Assembly (NCBI GenBank): GCA_050942875.1
Contig: JBMNOD010000016.1
Location: forward strand, 1 to 53,007
Length of the DNA: 53,007 bases
Source: JAAZAI01 sp050942875
GTDB taxonomy: Bacteria > Verrucomicrobiota > Kiritimatiellia > RFP12 > UBA3636
Direction: 5' to 3'
Positions 1-9,064 of this stretch are shown here, one piece after another. The notes beneath the pieces are model-generated. The model worked only from the letters and a program-made list of their open reading frames with translations, did not search any database and had not been told where the DNA came from. The number at the start of each line of letters is the position of its first letter. Within the stretch, counting starts at the first letter, position 1. A program made the translations under genes and the position numbers.

Positions 1-1309
1 CGTAGTAGGGGCAGTCCATGTACGTTTCGTGCGAGCACATTTCGAGGACGCGCTTGGAGATTTTGAAGACGTGGCGCCAGCGGCGGTCGTCGCAGGTGAA
101 GCGCGAGGCGAAGCGGTGGGGGTAGTGCGTCTCGCGAAGCTTCAGGGAGGTGATCGTGAGCGGCGCTTGGACGGTCTTGACGAGCAGGCGGATGTAGCGT
201 CCGGCTTCCCACCAGAAGGGTTCGAAGACGACGTCGTCGCCGTTGCAGACGAGCGTGTCGCCGATGCCGAGGAAGAACTTGCCGTCGATGGTGTCGCGGT
301 TGCCTTTGCTGGAGCGGTTTTCGTCCTCGTAGAGGGATTCGGCCCAGTCGATTTGGACTTCGGCGCCGGCGCCGCCGGCGACGTCGAGGATGGGCCAGGC
401 GCAGACGTAGTCGTCGAGGTCGATCAGGACGCGCAGCGTCGTGCTGGCCGGCACGGTGACGGCGTCTTGGCCGTCGAGCATGCGCTGGAAGGCGGCGCGC
501 GTTTCGGCGTCGTCCTTGGCGGGGTCGAAGGGGATGGCGGCGGGGTCGGTCGTGGCGTCAAGGGGCTGTGCGTGGCGAACGGTGCCGGCCGGGATGGTCT
601 TTTCGATCATGGGCGGCAGCGTTCCATGGCGGAGCAGGCGTTCGGGGTTGAAGACATTCGTCGCGTGTGTCCTCAGCAATGCGGCTTCGGTCTTGCGCGC
701 GGGCCTCCAGGCTCCGGCGCCGTCGGCGCCGGCCTCGTAGCCGCGGGGCATGCGGGCGGCGTCGATGCGGGTGCGTCCGCCGACGCTGCCACAGGATTTG
801 ATGGCGGGCACATGGAACGAGACGCCGTCGAGCGGCATCACCTCCCACGGGCCGCGGCCCGTCGAGAGGATTTCCTCCATGGCGCCTTCGCCGCGAACCA
901 TGAGCGCGGGGCGGTGGCCGAGGTGGCCAAGATGGGAGAGGCCATGATGGTAGCCGAGGTGGAAGAGGCCCTGGCGCGGATTGGTCCACCAGACGACGGC
1001 GACGAGGCGGTGTTCGCCCGGCTGGAGCGTCACCTCGTGGGTCTGGTAGAACCAGTTGGCGTCGTCGCCGCGCTCGGGCCCGAACCCGTTGCGCATGCCG
1101 TCGATGTAGAGCGTGTAGCGCTGGTCGGCGGAGATGTGGAAGCGGATTTTCGCGGCTGCGTCGAGCGTGAAGACGCGTCGGAATGCGCAGGCATGCGAGG
1201 TGACGCCGTCCCAGGCGGGGTCTTCGATCCAGTTGCAGTTCCAACTGTGGATGCTCCAATCGAAGATGACGGGCGGCGGGATGGGCTCGGAGGCGAGGAC
1301 TTTTTGCAT
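1..1309 (-). CDS. alpha-L-rhamnosidase-like glycoside hydrolase (GH78-type), C-terminus beyond the window
   Basis: The minus frame is open from an ATG at 1309 to the window edge (436 codons). An N-terminal beta-sandwich region (FDWSIHSWNCNWIED, then YTLYIDGMRNGFGPERGDD) matches the accessory domains of bacterial rhamnosidases. It is followed by a concanavalin-like region and, at the truncated end, CSHETYMDCPYY, which resembles the conserved segment that opens the (alpha/alpha)6 catalytic barrel of GH78-related enzymes. The catalytic acids would lie outside the window. GH78 enzymes release terminal L-rhamnose from plant or bacterial glycans. No signal peptide is visible at this start, so cytoplasmic action or a different start is possible. 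It lies 288 bases downstream of the FAD oxidoreductase on the same strand. The long plus-strand frames across it are antisense shadows. The family call is good; the exact substrate is unknown. Confidence 0.8.
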   Translation of the reverse strand, partial: MQKVLASEPIPPPVIFDWSIHSWNCNWIEDPAWDGVTSHACAFRRVFTLDAAAKIRFHISADQRYTLYIDGMRNGFGPERGDDANWFYQTHEVTLQPGEHRLVAVVWWTNPRQGLFHLGYHHGLSHLGHLGHRPALMVRGEGAMEEILSTGRGPWEVMPLDGVSFHVPAIKSCGSVGGRTRIDAARMPRGYEAGADGAGAWRPARKTEAALLRTHATNVFNPERLLRHGTLPPMIEKTIPAGTVRHAQPLDATTDPAAIPFDPAKDDAETRAAFQRMLDGQDAVTVPASTTLRVLIDLDDYVCAWPILDVAGGAGAEVQIDWAESLYEDENRSSKGNRDTIDGKFFLGIGDTLVCNGDDVVFEPFWWEAGRYIRLLVKTVQAPLTITSLKLRETHYPHRFASRFTCDDRRWRHVFKISKRVLEMCSHETYMDCPYY

Positions 1310-1542
1310 TTCTTTTCGTGAGGAGAGCGTAGAGAGGAGTGAGGAGTTTCCGCTGGGGCGCTGCCCCAGACCCCGGACAATTTACCTGCTGGTGGATGGG
1401 CGGGAGTGGGTGGGCTTCGGTGGGTTGGAAATGGCCACGAAAAACACAAAAAGAAGGTGGATGGGCGGGGGGCGGGTGGGGGGCTGATGGCCTCCGGTCT
1501 TGTCTCTTGTCTCGCGTCTCTCGCCCTCACGAGCCTTCGGCA

Positions 1543-1570
1543 CTAGCGACTAGCCACTAGCGACTAGCGG
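1543..1570. repeat. four tandem heptamers of CTAGCGA type
   Basis: CTAGCGA, CTAGCCA, CTAGCGA and CTAGCGG follow each other without gaps, just past the stop codon of the FAD oxidoreductase (minus strand). Related heptamer runs occur at 21190-21210 and 33257-33280, also at the 3' ends of minus-strand genes. The rest of the 1310-1597 gap is G-rich on the plus strand and shows no gene. Confidence 0.8.
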
Positions 1571-1573
1571 CTC

Positions 1574-1599
1574 AATTCCCTGTCGATCGACAGGGAATT
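1574..1599. terminator. 26-base perfect palindrome at the stop codon of the FAD oxidoreductase
   Basis: AATTCCCTGTCGA is followed directly by its exact reverse complement. The palindrome overlaps the TAA stop of the FAD-dependent oxidoreductase (1600..1598). It could form a hairpin in the mRNA or serve as a protein site. No T-run follows on the minus strand, so a classical intrinsic terminator is not shown. Confidence 0.5.
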
Positions 1600-3367
1600 A
1601 GCGCGCTTCGAAGGCGAAGATGCGTGCGGTGTCGGCGCCCCATGTGGATTCGGGGATGATCCGGATGCCGGTGGTGCGGGCGTGGAGGGGGATGCGGACG
1701 AGGCGCTGGAAGTTTTCGCGGCCGTCGGCCGCGCGCTGCCACGTGCCGTTGGCGTCGAGCGTCTCGATGCGGAAGTCGCGTATGAGCGTGGCGGGCGGGG
1801 CGAAGGGCGCGTCGTCGAGGCCTTGGTAGTAGCGCATGTTGAGCAGGCGGCTCTGGCCGTGGTTGCGGCTGGGGTCTTTGCGGTTGAGGTCGCTGTCGAA
1901 CACGAGGCGGACTTCCGCGATGTTCGATTCGGCGGCGAAGCGGCATTCGACGGCGTCGCCAGGCTGGCCGACCCAGGCGTTGGGGCGCTGTTCCCAGGGG
2001 CGGTCGATGCCGTTGCGGACGAATTCGGCGCCTTCGCCGCCGGTGGCGGTGATCTTCCCGTCGCGGAAAAGGCCGGAGACGGCGCGGACGCGCCACGGGA
2101 TCCAGCAGTCGTCGTCCATGAGCGTCTGCTGCAGTTCGGCGAGGTGATGCTCGTAGATGTTGCGCGGGTCGATCCCTTCGCGCGTGGCGATGGCGGCGGC
2201 GGTGCCGGCGGCCTGGCCCATGAGGGCGCAGGTGGCCATGACGCGCGTGGCGCTCATGGCGGCGTGGGTGGCGCTGTGGCAGCGTCCGGCGCAGAAGAGG
2301 TTGGGGATGTTGCGCGAGTAGAGCGAGCGGTAGGGGATGCCGAAGGGGCTTGGCGCGGGATGGTAGATCGTGCCGTGGCCGCGGTGGTGGAAGCCTGCGG
2401 GGAAGTGGTCGTCCATCGACCATCCGCCGTAGGCGACGATGTCCTCGAAGCGGCCTTCGGCGGCGATGTCGTTCTGCGTGAGGATGACGTCGCCATAGTA
2501 GCGGCGGCTTTCGCGCTTGCCGGGGAGGAAGCCCTGCCAGTCGAGCGAGAAGTTGGCGAAGCGGTCCTTCTCGGGGGCGTGGTTCTTGATGTAGTCCCAG
2601 ACGCCGAATGCGATGCGCAGCAGTTCTTCGCGGCATTTCTCGGTGTCGTGGATGCTGTGCGCCATGCCGCCGACTTCCATCCACCAGAAGTTGGTTCGGG
2701 TGATGTCGACGTTGCGCCCGTCGAGCCAGTGGAGGTCTTTTCCGGAGTAGGCGTTGGCCCAGGGGAACGGGGTGAAGGGCTGGGGCGTGTCGTGTTCGCG
2801 GGCCTGGAAGAGGCAGCTCATGCCCATGGTCCGCTCGTCGGCGACTTCGGGGGCGATGCTTTCGTTGAATTCGTCGCGCCCCTCGCGGCCCATGCGCGCG
2901 TCGGCGCCGGTGAGCGGGGCGAGGATGGCGTCGCCCGAGCAGTCGGCGAAGAGCGTCGCCTCGACGGTGATCCAGGTCTGCGTGGTGGTCTGCCAGGCGC
3001 GGACGGATTTTAGCCGGCCGTCCTCCATCTCCGCGCCGTTGACGCTGGCGTTGAGGATCAGCGTCAGGTTGGGCTGGTACTGGGCCTTGCCGTAGAGGAC
3101 GGCGTCCCAGATCGTGTAGTTGGGCGTCTTGTTGTAGTAGTAGTTGTCGAGCATCAGCTCTTCGACGATGCCGGTTTCCCGCCGGTCTTCGCCGTGGGCG
3201 CCGCAGATGTGCATGCGGATTTCGCTGGAGGCGTTGCCGCCGAGGACCGGGCGGTCTTGGACGAGCGCGACCTTGGCGCCGTGGCGGGCGGCGGCGAGCG
3301 CGGCGGCGAGGCCGGAAAGGCCGCCGCCGACGATGCAGAAATCAACGTGGAGCGTTTCTTTTTTCAT
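1598..3367 (-). CDS. FAD-dependent oxidoreductase (FAD_oxidored family)
   Basis: 589 residues. The N-terminus has a Rossmann dinucleotide-binding fold (FCIVGGGLSGLAAALAAAR, then PVLGGNASSEIRMH) typical of FAD_oxidored (PF12831) proteins. CSGDAILAPLTGA and the late GQAAGTAAAIA segment are the other FAD-contact regions expected for the family. The C-terminal ~130 residues (from about DAVECRF) look like a beta-sandwich, carbohydrate-binding-like module. There is no signal peptide. The start at 3367 forms an ATGA overlap with the stop of the upstream HTH gene, so the two are probably translationally coupled. Proteins of this family often sit in glycan-use loci of gut and soil bacteria, and a rhamnosidase follows here, but no reaction has been assigned. 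The same frame stays open upstream to 4822 because of GC bias; that part is not coding. Confidence 0.85.
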   Translation of the reverse strand: MKKETLHVDFCIVGGGLSGLAAALAAARHGAKVALVQDRPVLGGNASSEIRMHICGAHGEDRRETGIVEELMLDNYYYNKTPNYTIWDAVLYGKAQYQPNLTLILNASVNGAEMEDGRLKSVRAWQTTTQTWITVEATLFADCSGDAILAPLTGADARMGREGRDEFNESIAPEVADERTMGMSCLFQAREHDTPQPFTPFPWANAYSGKDLHWLDGRNVDITRTNFWWMEVGGMAHSIHDTEKCREELLRIAFGVWDYIKNHAPEKDRFANFSLDWQGFLPGKRESRRYYGDVILTQNDIAAEGRFEDIVAYGGWSMDDHFPAGFHHRGHGTIYHPAPSPFGIPYRSLYSRNIPNLFCAGRCHSATHAAMSATRVMATCALMGQAAGTAAAIATREGIDPRNIYEHHLAELQQTLMDDDCWIPWRVRAVSGLFRDGKITATGGEGAEFVRNGIDRPWEQRPNAWVGQPGDAVECRFAAESNIAEVRLVFDSDLNRKDPSRNHGQSRLLNMRYYQGLDDAPFAPPATLIRDFRIETLDANGTWQRAADGRENFQRLVRIPLHARTTGIRIIPESTWGADTARIFAFEAR

Positions 3368-3891
3368 GGCGTGTCTTGTTGGTGGGGGGCGGCGCGGGTT
3401 TGCGCCTGCCCCAGGGAGATTTCCTTGAGCAGTTCGTAGGTGGCGCTGCGCATGCGGATGGGCGTGTCGGCGCTTTCCCAGGTGCAGACGGTGCGTTCGT
3501 GGACGCCCAGGCGCTTGGCCAGGGCCGCCTGCGTGTCGCCGAAGGCGGCGCGGACGAGGCGGACGAAACCCGGCTCGACGAGCATGGTGCCGTAGGACGG
3601 CGTGTCGCGAGACCAGAGGCGCGTCCGGTCGGATGATTCTCGAACGGCTTCGCTGGCGGGCGCCTCGGTCTTGGGGTTGGCGTCGGGATTGCGGATGGCG
3701 GCGATCTCCGTCGGGGCGAGGCCGGTGATGTCCGAGAGCACGGCGTCGGAGTGCAGGGGCAGGAGTTTGCTGGCGATGGACAGAGCCATGGAGCGTCGCC
3801 CGTCGGCGAAGCCTTCGCCGTAGGCATCGTCGAAGCCCTTGAAGGCGTTGTCGTGCTCTGCGGGCGCCGTCGGGTCTGTTTCGTTTGCCAT
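3364..3891 (-). CDS. helix-turn-helix protein, YiaG/HigA-like C-terminal domain
   Basis: 175 residues. Residues about 108-142 (GFVRLVRAAFGDTQAALAKR, then LGVHERTVCTWES) form an XRE/YiaG-like helix-turn-helix, so DNA binding is likely. The N-terminal part (YGEGFADGRRSMALSIASKL, then SDITGLAPTEIAAIR) resembles the short tail found at the C-terminus of Rpn/PD-(D/E)XK transposase-like proteins, with the same glycine-spaced helix and 'ITGL..eEI' ending. A good ribosome site (GGAG, 7 bases before the ATG) supports the start at 3891. The stop overlaps the start of the FAD oxidoreductase (ATGA). It may regulate its own operon. No toxin partner is visible next to it. Confidence 0.75.
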   Translation of the reverse strand: MANETDPTAPAEHDNAFKGFDDAYGEGFADGRRSMALSIASKLLPLHSDAVLSDITGLAPTEIAAIRNPDANPKTEAPASEAVRESSDRTRLWSRDTPSYGTMLVEPGFVRLVRAAFGDTQAALAKRLGVHERTVCTWESADTPIRMRSATYELLKEISLGQAQTRAAPHQQDTP

Positions 3892-3924
3892 GCTGGAACT
3901 CCTCGTGGCTGTGGCCTCGGTCGA

Positions 3925-4388
3925 CTAGAGTTTGGAGCCGCTGTAGGTGACGACCTTGTGCGGATCGTGCCAGTGTTCGATGAAATCCAGCGCCATGATC
4001 CCGCCGGGGGAGATCGTGGCGTTGATTGCGCCTGTGCCGACGCCTGGATTCGTCATGTCGCCTTCGAGTTTGCCGTTGGCGACGCGGTAGTTGCCGAAGA
4101 CGCGGCGGCGGTTGCCTTCGCGGTCGTCGGCGATTTTCCAGGTGCCGTCCGCATTGAAAAAGGCGTACCAGCCCGCGCCTCCTTTGTCGGGGTGGAGGTG
4201 CCATGTGCCGACGAAGCTCTTTGCCTCGCCGATGGCGGCGTCGGCTTTGTCGTCCGCCTTGGCGGGCGCCTTGGGGGCGTGGTTGGCGTTCCACGCGAAG
4301 TCGTCGTCGTGTTCGCAGCCGGCGGAAGCCAGGCAGACGAGGAGGGCGGTCAGGGAGAGCGCGGCGATGCTGCGGAGAGGGGGGCGGG

Positions 4389-4392
<4 letters not shown>
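3925..4392 (-). CDS. small lipoprotein with lipocalin-like beta-rich domain
   Basis: 155 residues. The N-terminus is a lipoprotein-type signal (charged MTRPPLR, then a hydrophobic run ending ASAGC), with Cys about residue 26 as the lipidated residue; the -3 position is Ser rather than Leu, so the lipobox is imperfect. The mature part has alternating beta-strand patterns (FVGTWHLHPD, WYAFFNADGTWKI, FGNYRVANGKLEGDM, MALDFIEHWHDPHKVVTYSG), like small lipocalin-type or DUF domains that bind ligands or stabilise envelopes. Its ATG overlaps the glnS stop by four bases (ATGA), so translation is probably coupled to GlnRS, an unusual pairing. The function is not known. Confidence 0.75.
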
Positions 4393-6143
<1,751 letters not shown>

Positions 6144-6208
6144 GATGAAAGGGTGGCGTGGAACGCCTCGAGAGGTGAACGCGACAGCTTGGTCGCAAAA
6201 CAGGCCAC

Positions 6209-6237
6209 AGTATAGCCCAAAAGCTTGAAAAATCCAA
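6209..6237 (-). promoter_or_regulatory. sigma70-type promoter for glnS
   Basis: On the minus strand TTGGAT (6237..6232) and TATACT (6214..6209) are separated by 17 bases. This leaves an untranslated leader of about 60 bases before the glnS ATG at 6143. The leader has no obvious strong ribosome site. Confidence 0.6.
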
Positions 6238-6379
6238 CTGCGGAATGATCCATGCAATCGGTCATGGATTGGCTCGGCCGATTACGCGGCGACTCATTGG
6301 CGCTTGACGGGATGCGCGGATTCCGTCATGCTTGTGCTTTGCAATACGAAACGGATTTGAAGCGCAAGGAGGAATGGGC

Positions 6380-7198
6380 GTGACAAGAGATTTGCCAGCA
6401 GGATTGGGACGGCGTGCCAAGGGGCTGGAACGGCATCGGCTGGGCAGCCAGCTTCGTTGTCTGCAGATGACGTCAGGCGACCGATCGGCGGTCGCGGAGG
6501 CGCTCAGTGCCTTGATCGAAGGCGTGGGGGAGGTCCGCGAGTCGGATCTCTGGGCGCCGCAGGGGCTTGCCGAGCCGGACGAAATCCGGCTCGACGAGGC
6601 GAGGGGGTTTCTCAAGAGCGCCGGGCAGCGGGATCTGCTCAAGGCGTGGTGGATCACGCCGGGGCTCATGAAGCATCGCACGCCGCCGTGGGATTTGGTC
6701 AGCACGTGCCGTCTCGGCGGGGTGCCGGGGCTGATGCTGGTGGAGGCGAAGGCGCATCTTGGCGAGCTGAACAGCGATCCCTGCTCGGCGAAGGACAAGA
6801 GCAACATCGGCACGATGCGTCCGGCGCTCGACGAGGCGGCCGAGAAGTGGAACGATTTGCTTTGCGCCCTGTCGAAAGAGCAAGGATGGAAGCCGCAGAC
6901 CTGGGTCAAGTTCGTGCCGTCCTGCCATTACGAGCTTGCCTGCCGCTTCGCCTTCGCCTTGAAGATCGCCGAAATGGGCGTTCCCGTGGCGCTCGTCTAC
7001 CTTGGCTTCCTGGACGCCGAGGAGCTTGAGGAGCAGAATTTCGTCGTTTTCCGAAATCCCGAGGAATGGCATGGGAGCGTGATCGGCAAGACGAAGCAGA
7101 CCGTGCCCGAGGAAATCTGGGGAAACGCGTACGATGTCGTCGGCGTCCCGCTTTCGGTGCTGATTCGCTCGGCGCGGGTGCAGCTGGAGCTTGGCTAG
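6380..7198 (+). CDS. unrecognised protein with a possible PD-(D/E)XK nuclease core
   Basis: 272 residues if started at GTG 6380, which has AAGGAGG seven bases upstream; an ATG at 6374 sits too close to that site. I do not recognise the family. Around residues 105-130 there is PPWDLV, then PGLMLVEAKAHLGEL, so D105 and E122-x-K124 have the spacing and strand pattern of a PD-(D/E)XK nuclease site. The rest (residues 150-250) alternates helices and strands with conserved-looking Trp and Cys. It stands alone, divergent from glnS and upstream of a toxin-antitoxin-like pair, which is a plausible setting for a defence-related nuclease. The nuclease call is an inference from the motif only. Confidence 0.6.
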   Translation: MTRDLPAGLGRRAKGLERHRLGSQLRCLQMTSGDRSAVAEALSALIEGVGEVRESDLWAPQGLAEPDEIRLDEARGFLKSAGQRDLLKAWWITPGLMKHRTPPWDLVSTCRLGGVPGLMLVEAKAHLGELNSDPCSAKDKSNIGTMRPALDEAAEKWNDLLCALSKEQGWKPQTWVKFVPSCHYELACRFAFALKIAEMGVPVALVYLGFLDAEELEEQNFVVFRNPEEWHGSVIGKTKQTVPEEIWGNAYDVVGVPLSVLIRSARVQLELG

Positions 7199-7283
7199 GT
7201 GGTGGTGGACATTGTGGACGTAGTGGACGGTTTTCGGATTTTTTCGCCGCGCTGCGCGGCGAAACAGCGGTGGGGCGCCGCAA

Positions 7284-7310
7284 AAACGTTTGTAGTGGGC
7301 CCGTCAGGGC
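7284..7310 (+). repeat. AAACGTTTG-AGGGC dispersed motif, copy 1
   Basis: AAACGTTTGTAGTGG is followed by GCCCGTCAGGGC. The same arrangement (AAACGTTTG, then a short spacer, then AGGGC) appears at 40102-40125 and, more divergent, at 28794-28815. All copies are intergenic. Confidence 0.5.
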
Positions 7311-7422
7311 TTTTTGCGCAAGGAAGGCGAATGAAGTTCCTTCGGTTTTTTCATGCGCCAAGTTATTGTTTTTCCATATGCTTCCAGCGCCTTACGGCGC
7401 CACTACGAACCTTGTGCTCAAC

Positions 7423-7449
7423 GTGGACGCGGCGTTCCCGCCGCGTGGC
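7423..7449 (-). repeat. GC-rich hairpin repeat family C, copy 1
   Basis: Read on the minus strand this is GCCACGCGGCGGGAACGCCG followed by CGTCCAC. It can fold with CGCGGCG pairing to CGCCGCG. Two near-identical copies lie at 20908-20936 and 21052-21080. Confidence 0.65.
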
Positions 7450-7540
7450 AGAGTGCCCACCCTGGGAACGCGAGGCTCTGGACTCGCATCGTTGCCTTCG
7501 TCCATTCGCCCACGCTTGGCGCGGTGCGCTCTGGCAAGCA

Positions 7541-7596
7541 GGGGCAGGGACATTCCTGTCCGTGGTTGCGCCCACGGGTTGGAAAACCCGTGCCCC
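7541..7596 (-). repeat. 56-base double-hairpin repeat family A, copy 1
   Basis: Outer ends GGGGCA and TGCCCC enclose two hairpins: CACGGGTT pairing with AACCCGTG, and CCACGGACA with TGTCC. Copies lie at 9065-9119 and 52219-52272. The 7199-7731 gap contains this element, families B and C and short GGCGCC-centred hairpins (7388 and 7722), but no credible gene. Confidence 0.8.
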
Positions 7597-7669
7597 TTTG
7601 CTGATGTCCGCGGAGACCGCGGTCTCCAGCGAGACGGCCCACGATGGACGAACCTGGAGCCGCAACGCT

Positions 7670-7702
7670 GGAGTCCGCCGTCCCGGCGCGGCCGTTCGCC
7701 AT
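7670..7702 (+). repeat. 33-base repeat family B, copy 1
   Basis: It runs from GGAGTCCGCCGTCCC to GGCCGTTCGCCAT. The copy at 9144-9176 differs at one position; the inverted copy at 20940-20972 differs at three. All are intergenic. Confidence 0.75.
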
Positions 7703-7731
7703 CCTGCGGAATCCAGCGCCTCACGGCGCCG

Positions 7732-8544
7732 CTATGGGTCAAGACATTCCGGCCAGACGCCTCGAATCGAGCCTTCTCGGAAGATGATTTGTCCTGCATC
7801 GAGCGCATCTGCAAGATTTTGAGGCGTGCCACGAAAAGGGGCGCTGTCCGATCCGCAGACGCAGGCTCCGGATTTGTCAGGCGGCAGAAGGTCGATGTAT
7901 GAAGAAAAGGATTGCAGCATTTTCCGCCATTCGCCCGCCAAGGTGGAAAAGGTCGGGGGAGGGGGGGCGAAATCGAGTGCGGAAAGCTCGATGGCCGAGA
8001 AGCGTGTGCGTGAGACGGCTGAATGAAGGGCGTCCACGGAATAACCGGGGTCTTTTCCAACCGCAGCCCAAAGAAGAAGCGCCAGAGGCTGGATGGTCTT
8101 GGCGGCTTGAATTGCATCGCTCCAGTCGCGCACCTCACGGCGTCCAGCCAGAGCGAGAATCTTGTTCGTCGCCAAATCGAGCGGGTGCAGCGTTGCACCC
8201 AAGACGGGATCCGGCTGGATCGGGAAAAAACGGTAGGCGCTGTCGATGACCCATTGCGCGGCTGTGCGGTCGTTTCCGCGAGAGATCATCGCTTCGACAA
8301 ATGTCGGACGTTCGCGAATGATGTCGATGTCGTATCCGGCGAGAAGGAGCTGTTCCTGATCTGCCTGCCAGGTTTTGACCAGCGCTTCGGCGGAGTCGTG
8401 GAAAAGGTCGACGTCTCGCGAAAAGCGACGGCCGCCCGTGGCCAGATTCAACGCCGTGCCGCCCGCGACATAGGCGCCATCAAGGGGCAGACGCGAGAGG
8501 GCGAGCAGGCGCATGACTTCGATTTGAAAGGGGGTCAAAGACAT
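7732..8544 (-). CDS. AbiEii-type nucleotidyltransferase (toxin-like)
   Basis: 270 residues. The N-terminal nucleotidyltransferase core is typical of the AbiEii/AbiGii toxin family: VAGGTALNLATGGRRFSRDVDLF, with Gly28-Gly29, Ser42, Asp44 and Asp46 forming the GS/DxD metal site. LHPLDLATNKILALAGRREVRDW (residues about 130-150) is the second family block, with the helical C-terminal half after it. AbiEii proteins inhibit growth by nucleotidyl transfer to RNA targets and are neutralised by a partner; the antitoxin role would fall to the overlapping upstream XRE protein. The ATG at 8544 has GGAGCTTGGAAA in front and overlaps the partner's end by 10 bases. The frame continues upstream to 8667 without homology. 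Toxin activity itself is inferred. Confidence 0.85.
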   Translation of the reverse strand: MSLTPFQIEVMRLLALSRLPLDGAYVAGGTALNLATGGRRFSRDVDLFHDSAEALVKTWQADQEQLLLAGYDIDIIRERPTFVEAMISRGNDRTAAQWVIDSAYRFFPIQPDPVLGATLHPLDLATNKILALAGRREVRDWSDAIQAAKTIQPLALLLWAAVGKDPGYSVDALHSAVSRTRFSAIELSALDFAPPPPTFSTLAGEWRKMLQSFSSYIDLLPPDKSGACVCGSDSAPFRGTPQNLADALDAGQIIFREGSIRGVWPECLDP

Positions 8545-8972
8545 TTTCCAAGCTCCTTTGAACGGATCCAAAGATTGCGATCGCCTTGCTTTTCCAGGCA
8601 GGACAGGCAAAAGAGCGCTTCCGCCTTGTTTTTGGGCTCGAAGTCGCGCCGTACAAACCATGCGCATTCATCTCGGTGTTGAGCCCATAGCGAACGGATT
8701 TCATTCATGACACGGGCACGAGAGGACTTGTGACCCGTTGCCCGACGGCCTTCCGGCACTGGTTTTGACGAAGGCGCCATTGCGCTGGCGTCCTCTCCGA
8801 TCCCTTGAAGCAAGGCAAGATAGGCATCAAGTCCGATGGAGCGCCCTTGTTCCAATCGACGAATGGAGCTGACCGACACACCCGTGCGTCCGGCCAAATC
8901 TTCTTGCGTAAGACCGGATTGGATTCGTGCTCCACGAAACGAAGCGCCAAGTTTAAGCAATGTGTTCTCCAT
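8535..8972 (-). CDS. XRE-family regulator, likely antitoxin partner of the AbiEii protein
   Basis: 145 residues. Residues about 7-60 (LGASFRGARIQSGLTQEDLA, then GRTGVSVSSIRRLEQGRSIG) are a classical Cro/C1-type helix-turn-helix. The C-terminal part (residues about 82-145, RARVMNEIRSLWAQHRDECA, then FVRRDFEPKNKAEALFCLSC) is a separate compact domain rich in Arg and Trp that I do not recognise; it may bind the toxin. The gene overlaps the nucleotidyltransferase by 10 bases, which is typical of antitoxin-first operons and suggests coupled translation and self-repression. Classical AbiE systems use a different, winged-helix antitoxin (AbiEi), so this pairing is a variant. Confidence 0.8.
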   Translation of the reverse strand: MENTLLKLGASFRGARIQSGLTQEDLAGRTGVSVSSIRRLEQGRSIGLDAYLALLQGIGEDASAMAPSSKPVPEGRRATGHKSSRARVMNEIRSLWAQHRDECAWFVRRDFEPKNKAEALFCLSCLEKQGDRNLWIRSKELGKCL

Positions 8973-9023
8973 GACGCCTTGTATCCTATCAGAATCGACT
9001 TGTTAGATCAAGTGGGTTTCAAG

Positions 9024-9050
9024 GGTTTTGGGGACGGACCCCCGAAAACC
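9024..9050. repeat. GGTTTTGGGG hairpin, family E copy 1
   Basis: GGTTTTGGGG, a short loop and CCCCCGAAAACC can pair. A close relative is at 47687-47711 (GTTTTGGGGG, loop, CCCCCAAAAC). It lies in the 8973-9293 gap, which holds only repeats. Confidence 0.55.
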
Positions 9051-9064
9051 TTGGGCAAGGCAGA

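Noticed and set aside
29..1321. 430-codon plus-strand reading frame
   Set aside because: It lies antisense to the rhamnosidase, has Gly/Val/Asp-rich low-information sequence and no motif; it is a product of high GC at third codon positions.
3376..3636. Short plus-strand frame over the HTH gene
   Set aside because: Antisense to a gene with a recognisable HTH domain, good ribosome site and operon overlap.
7388..7731. Gene in the 7199-7731 gap
   Set aside because: All frames here cross repeats of families A, B and C, lack ribosome sites and have shared repeat-derived peptides.
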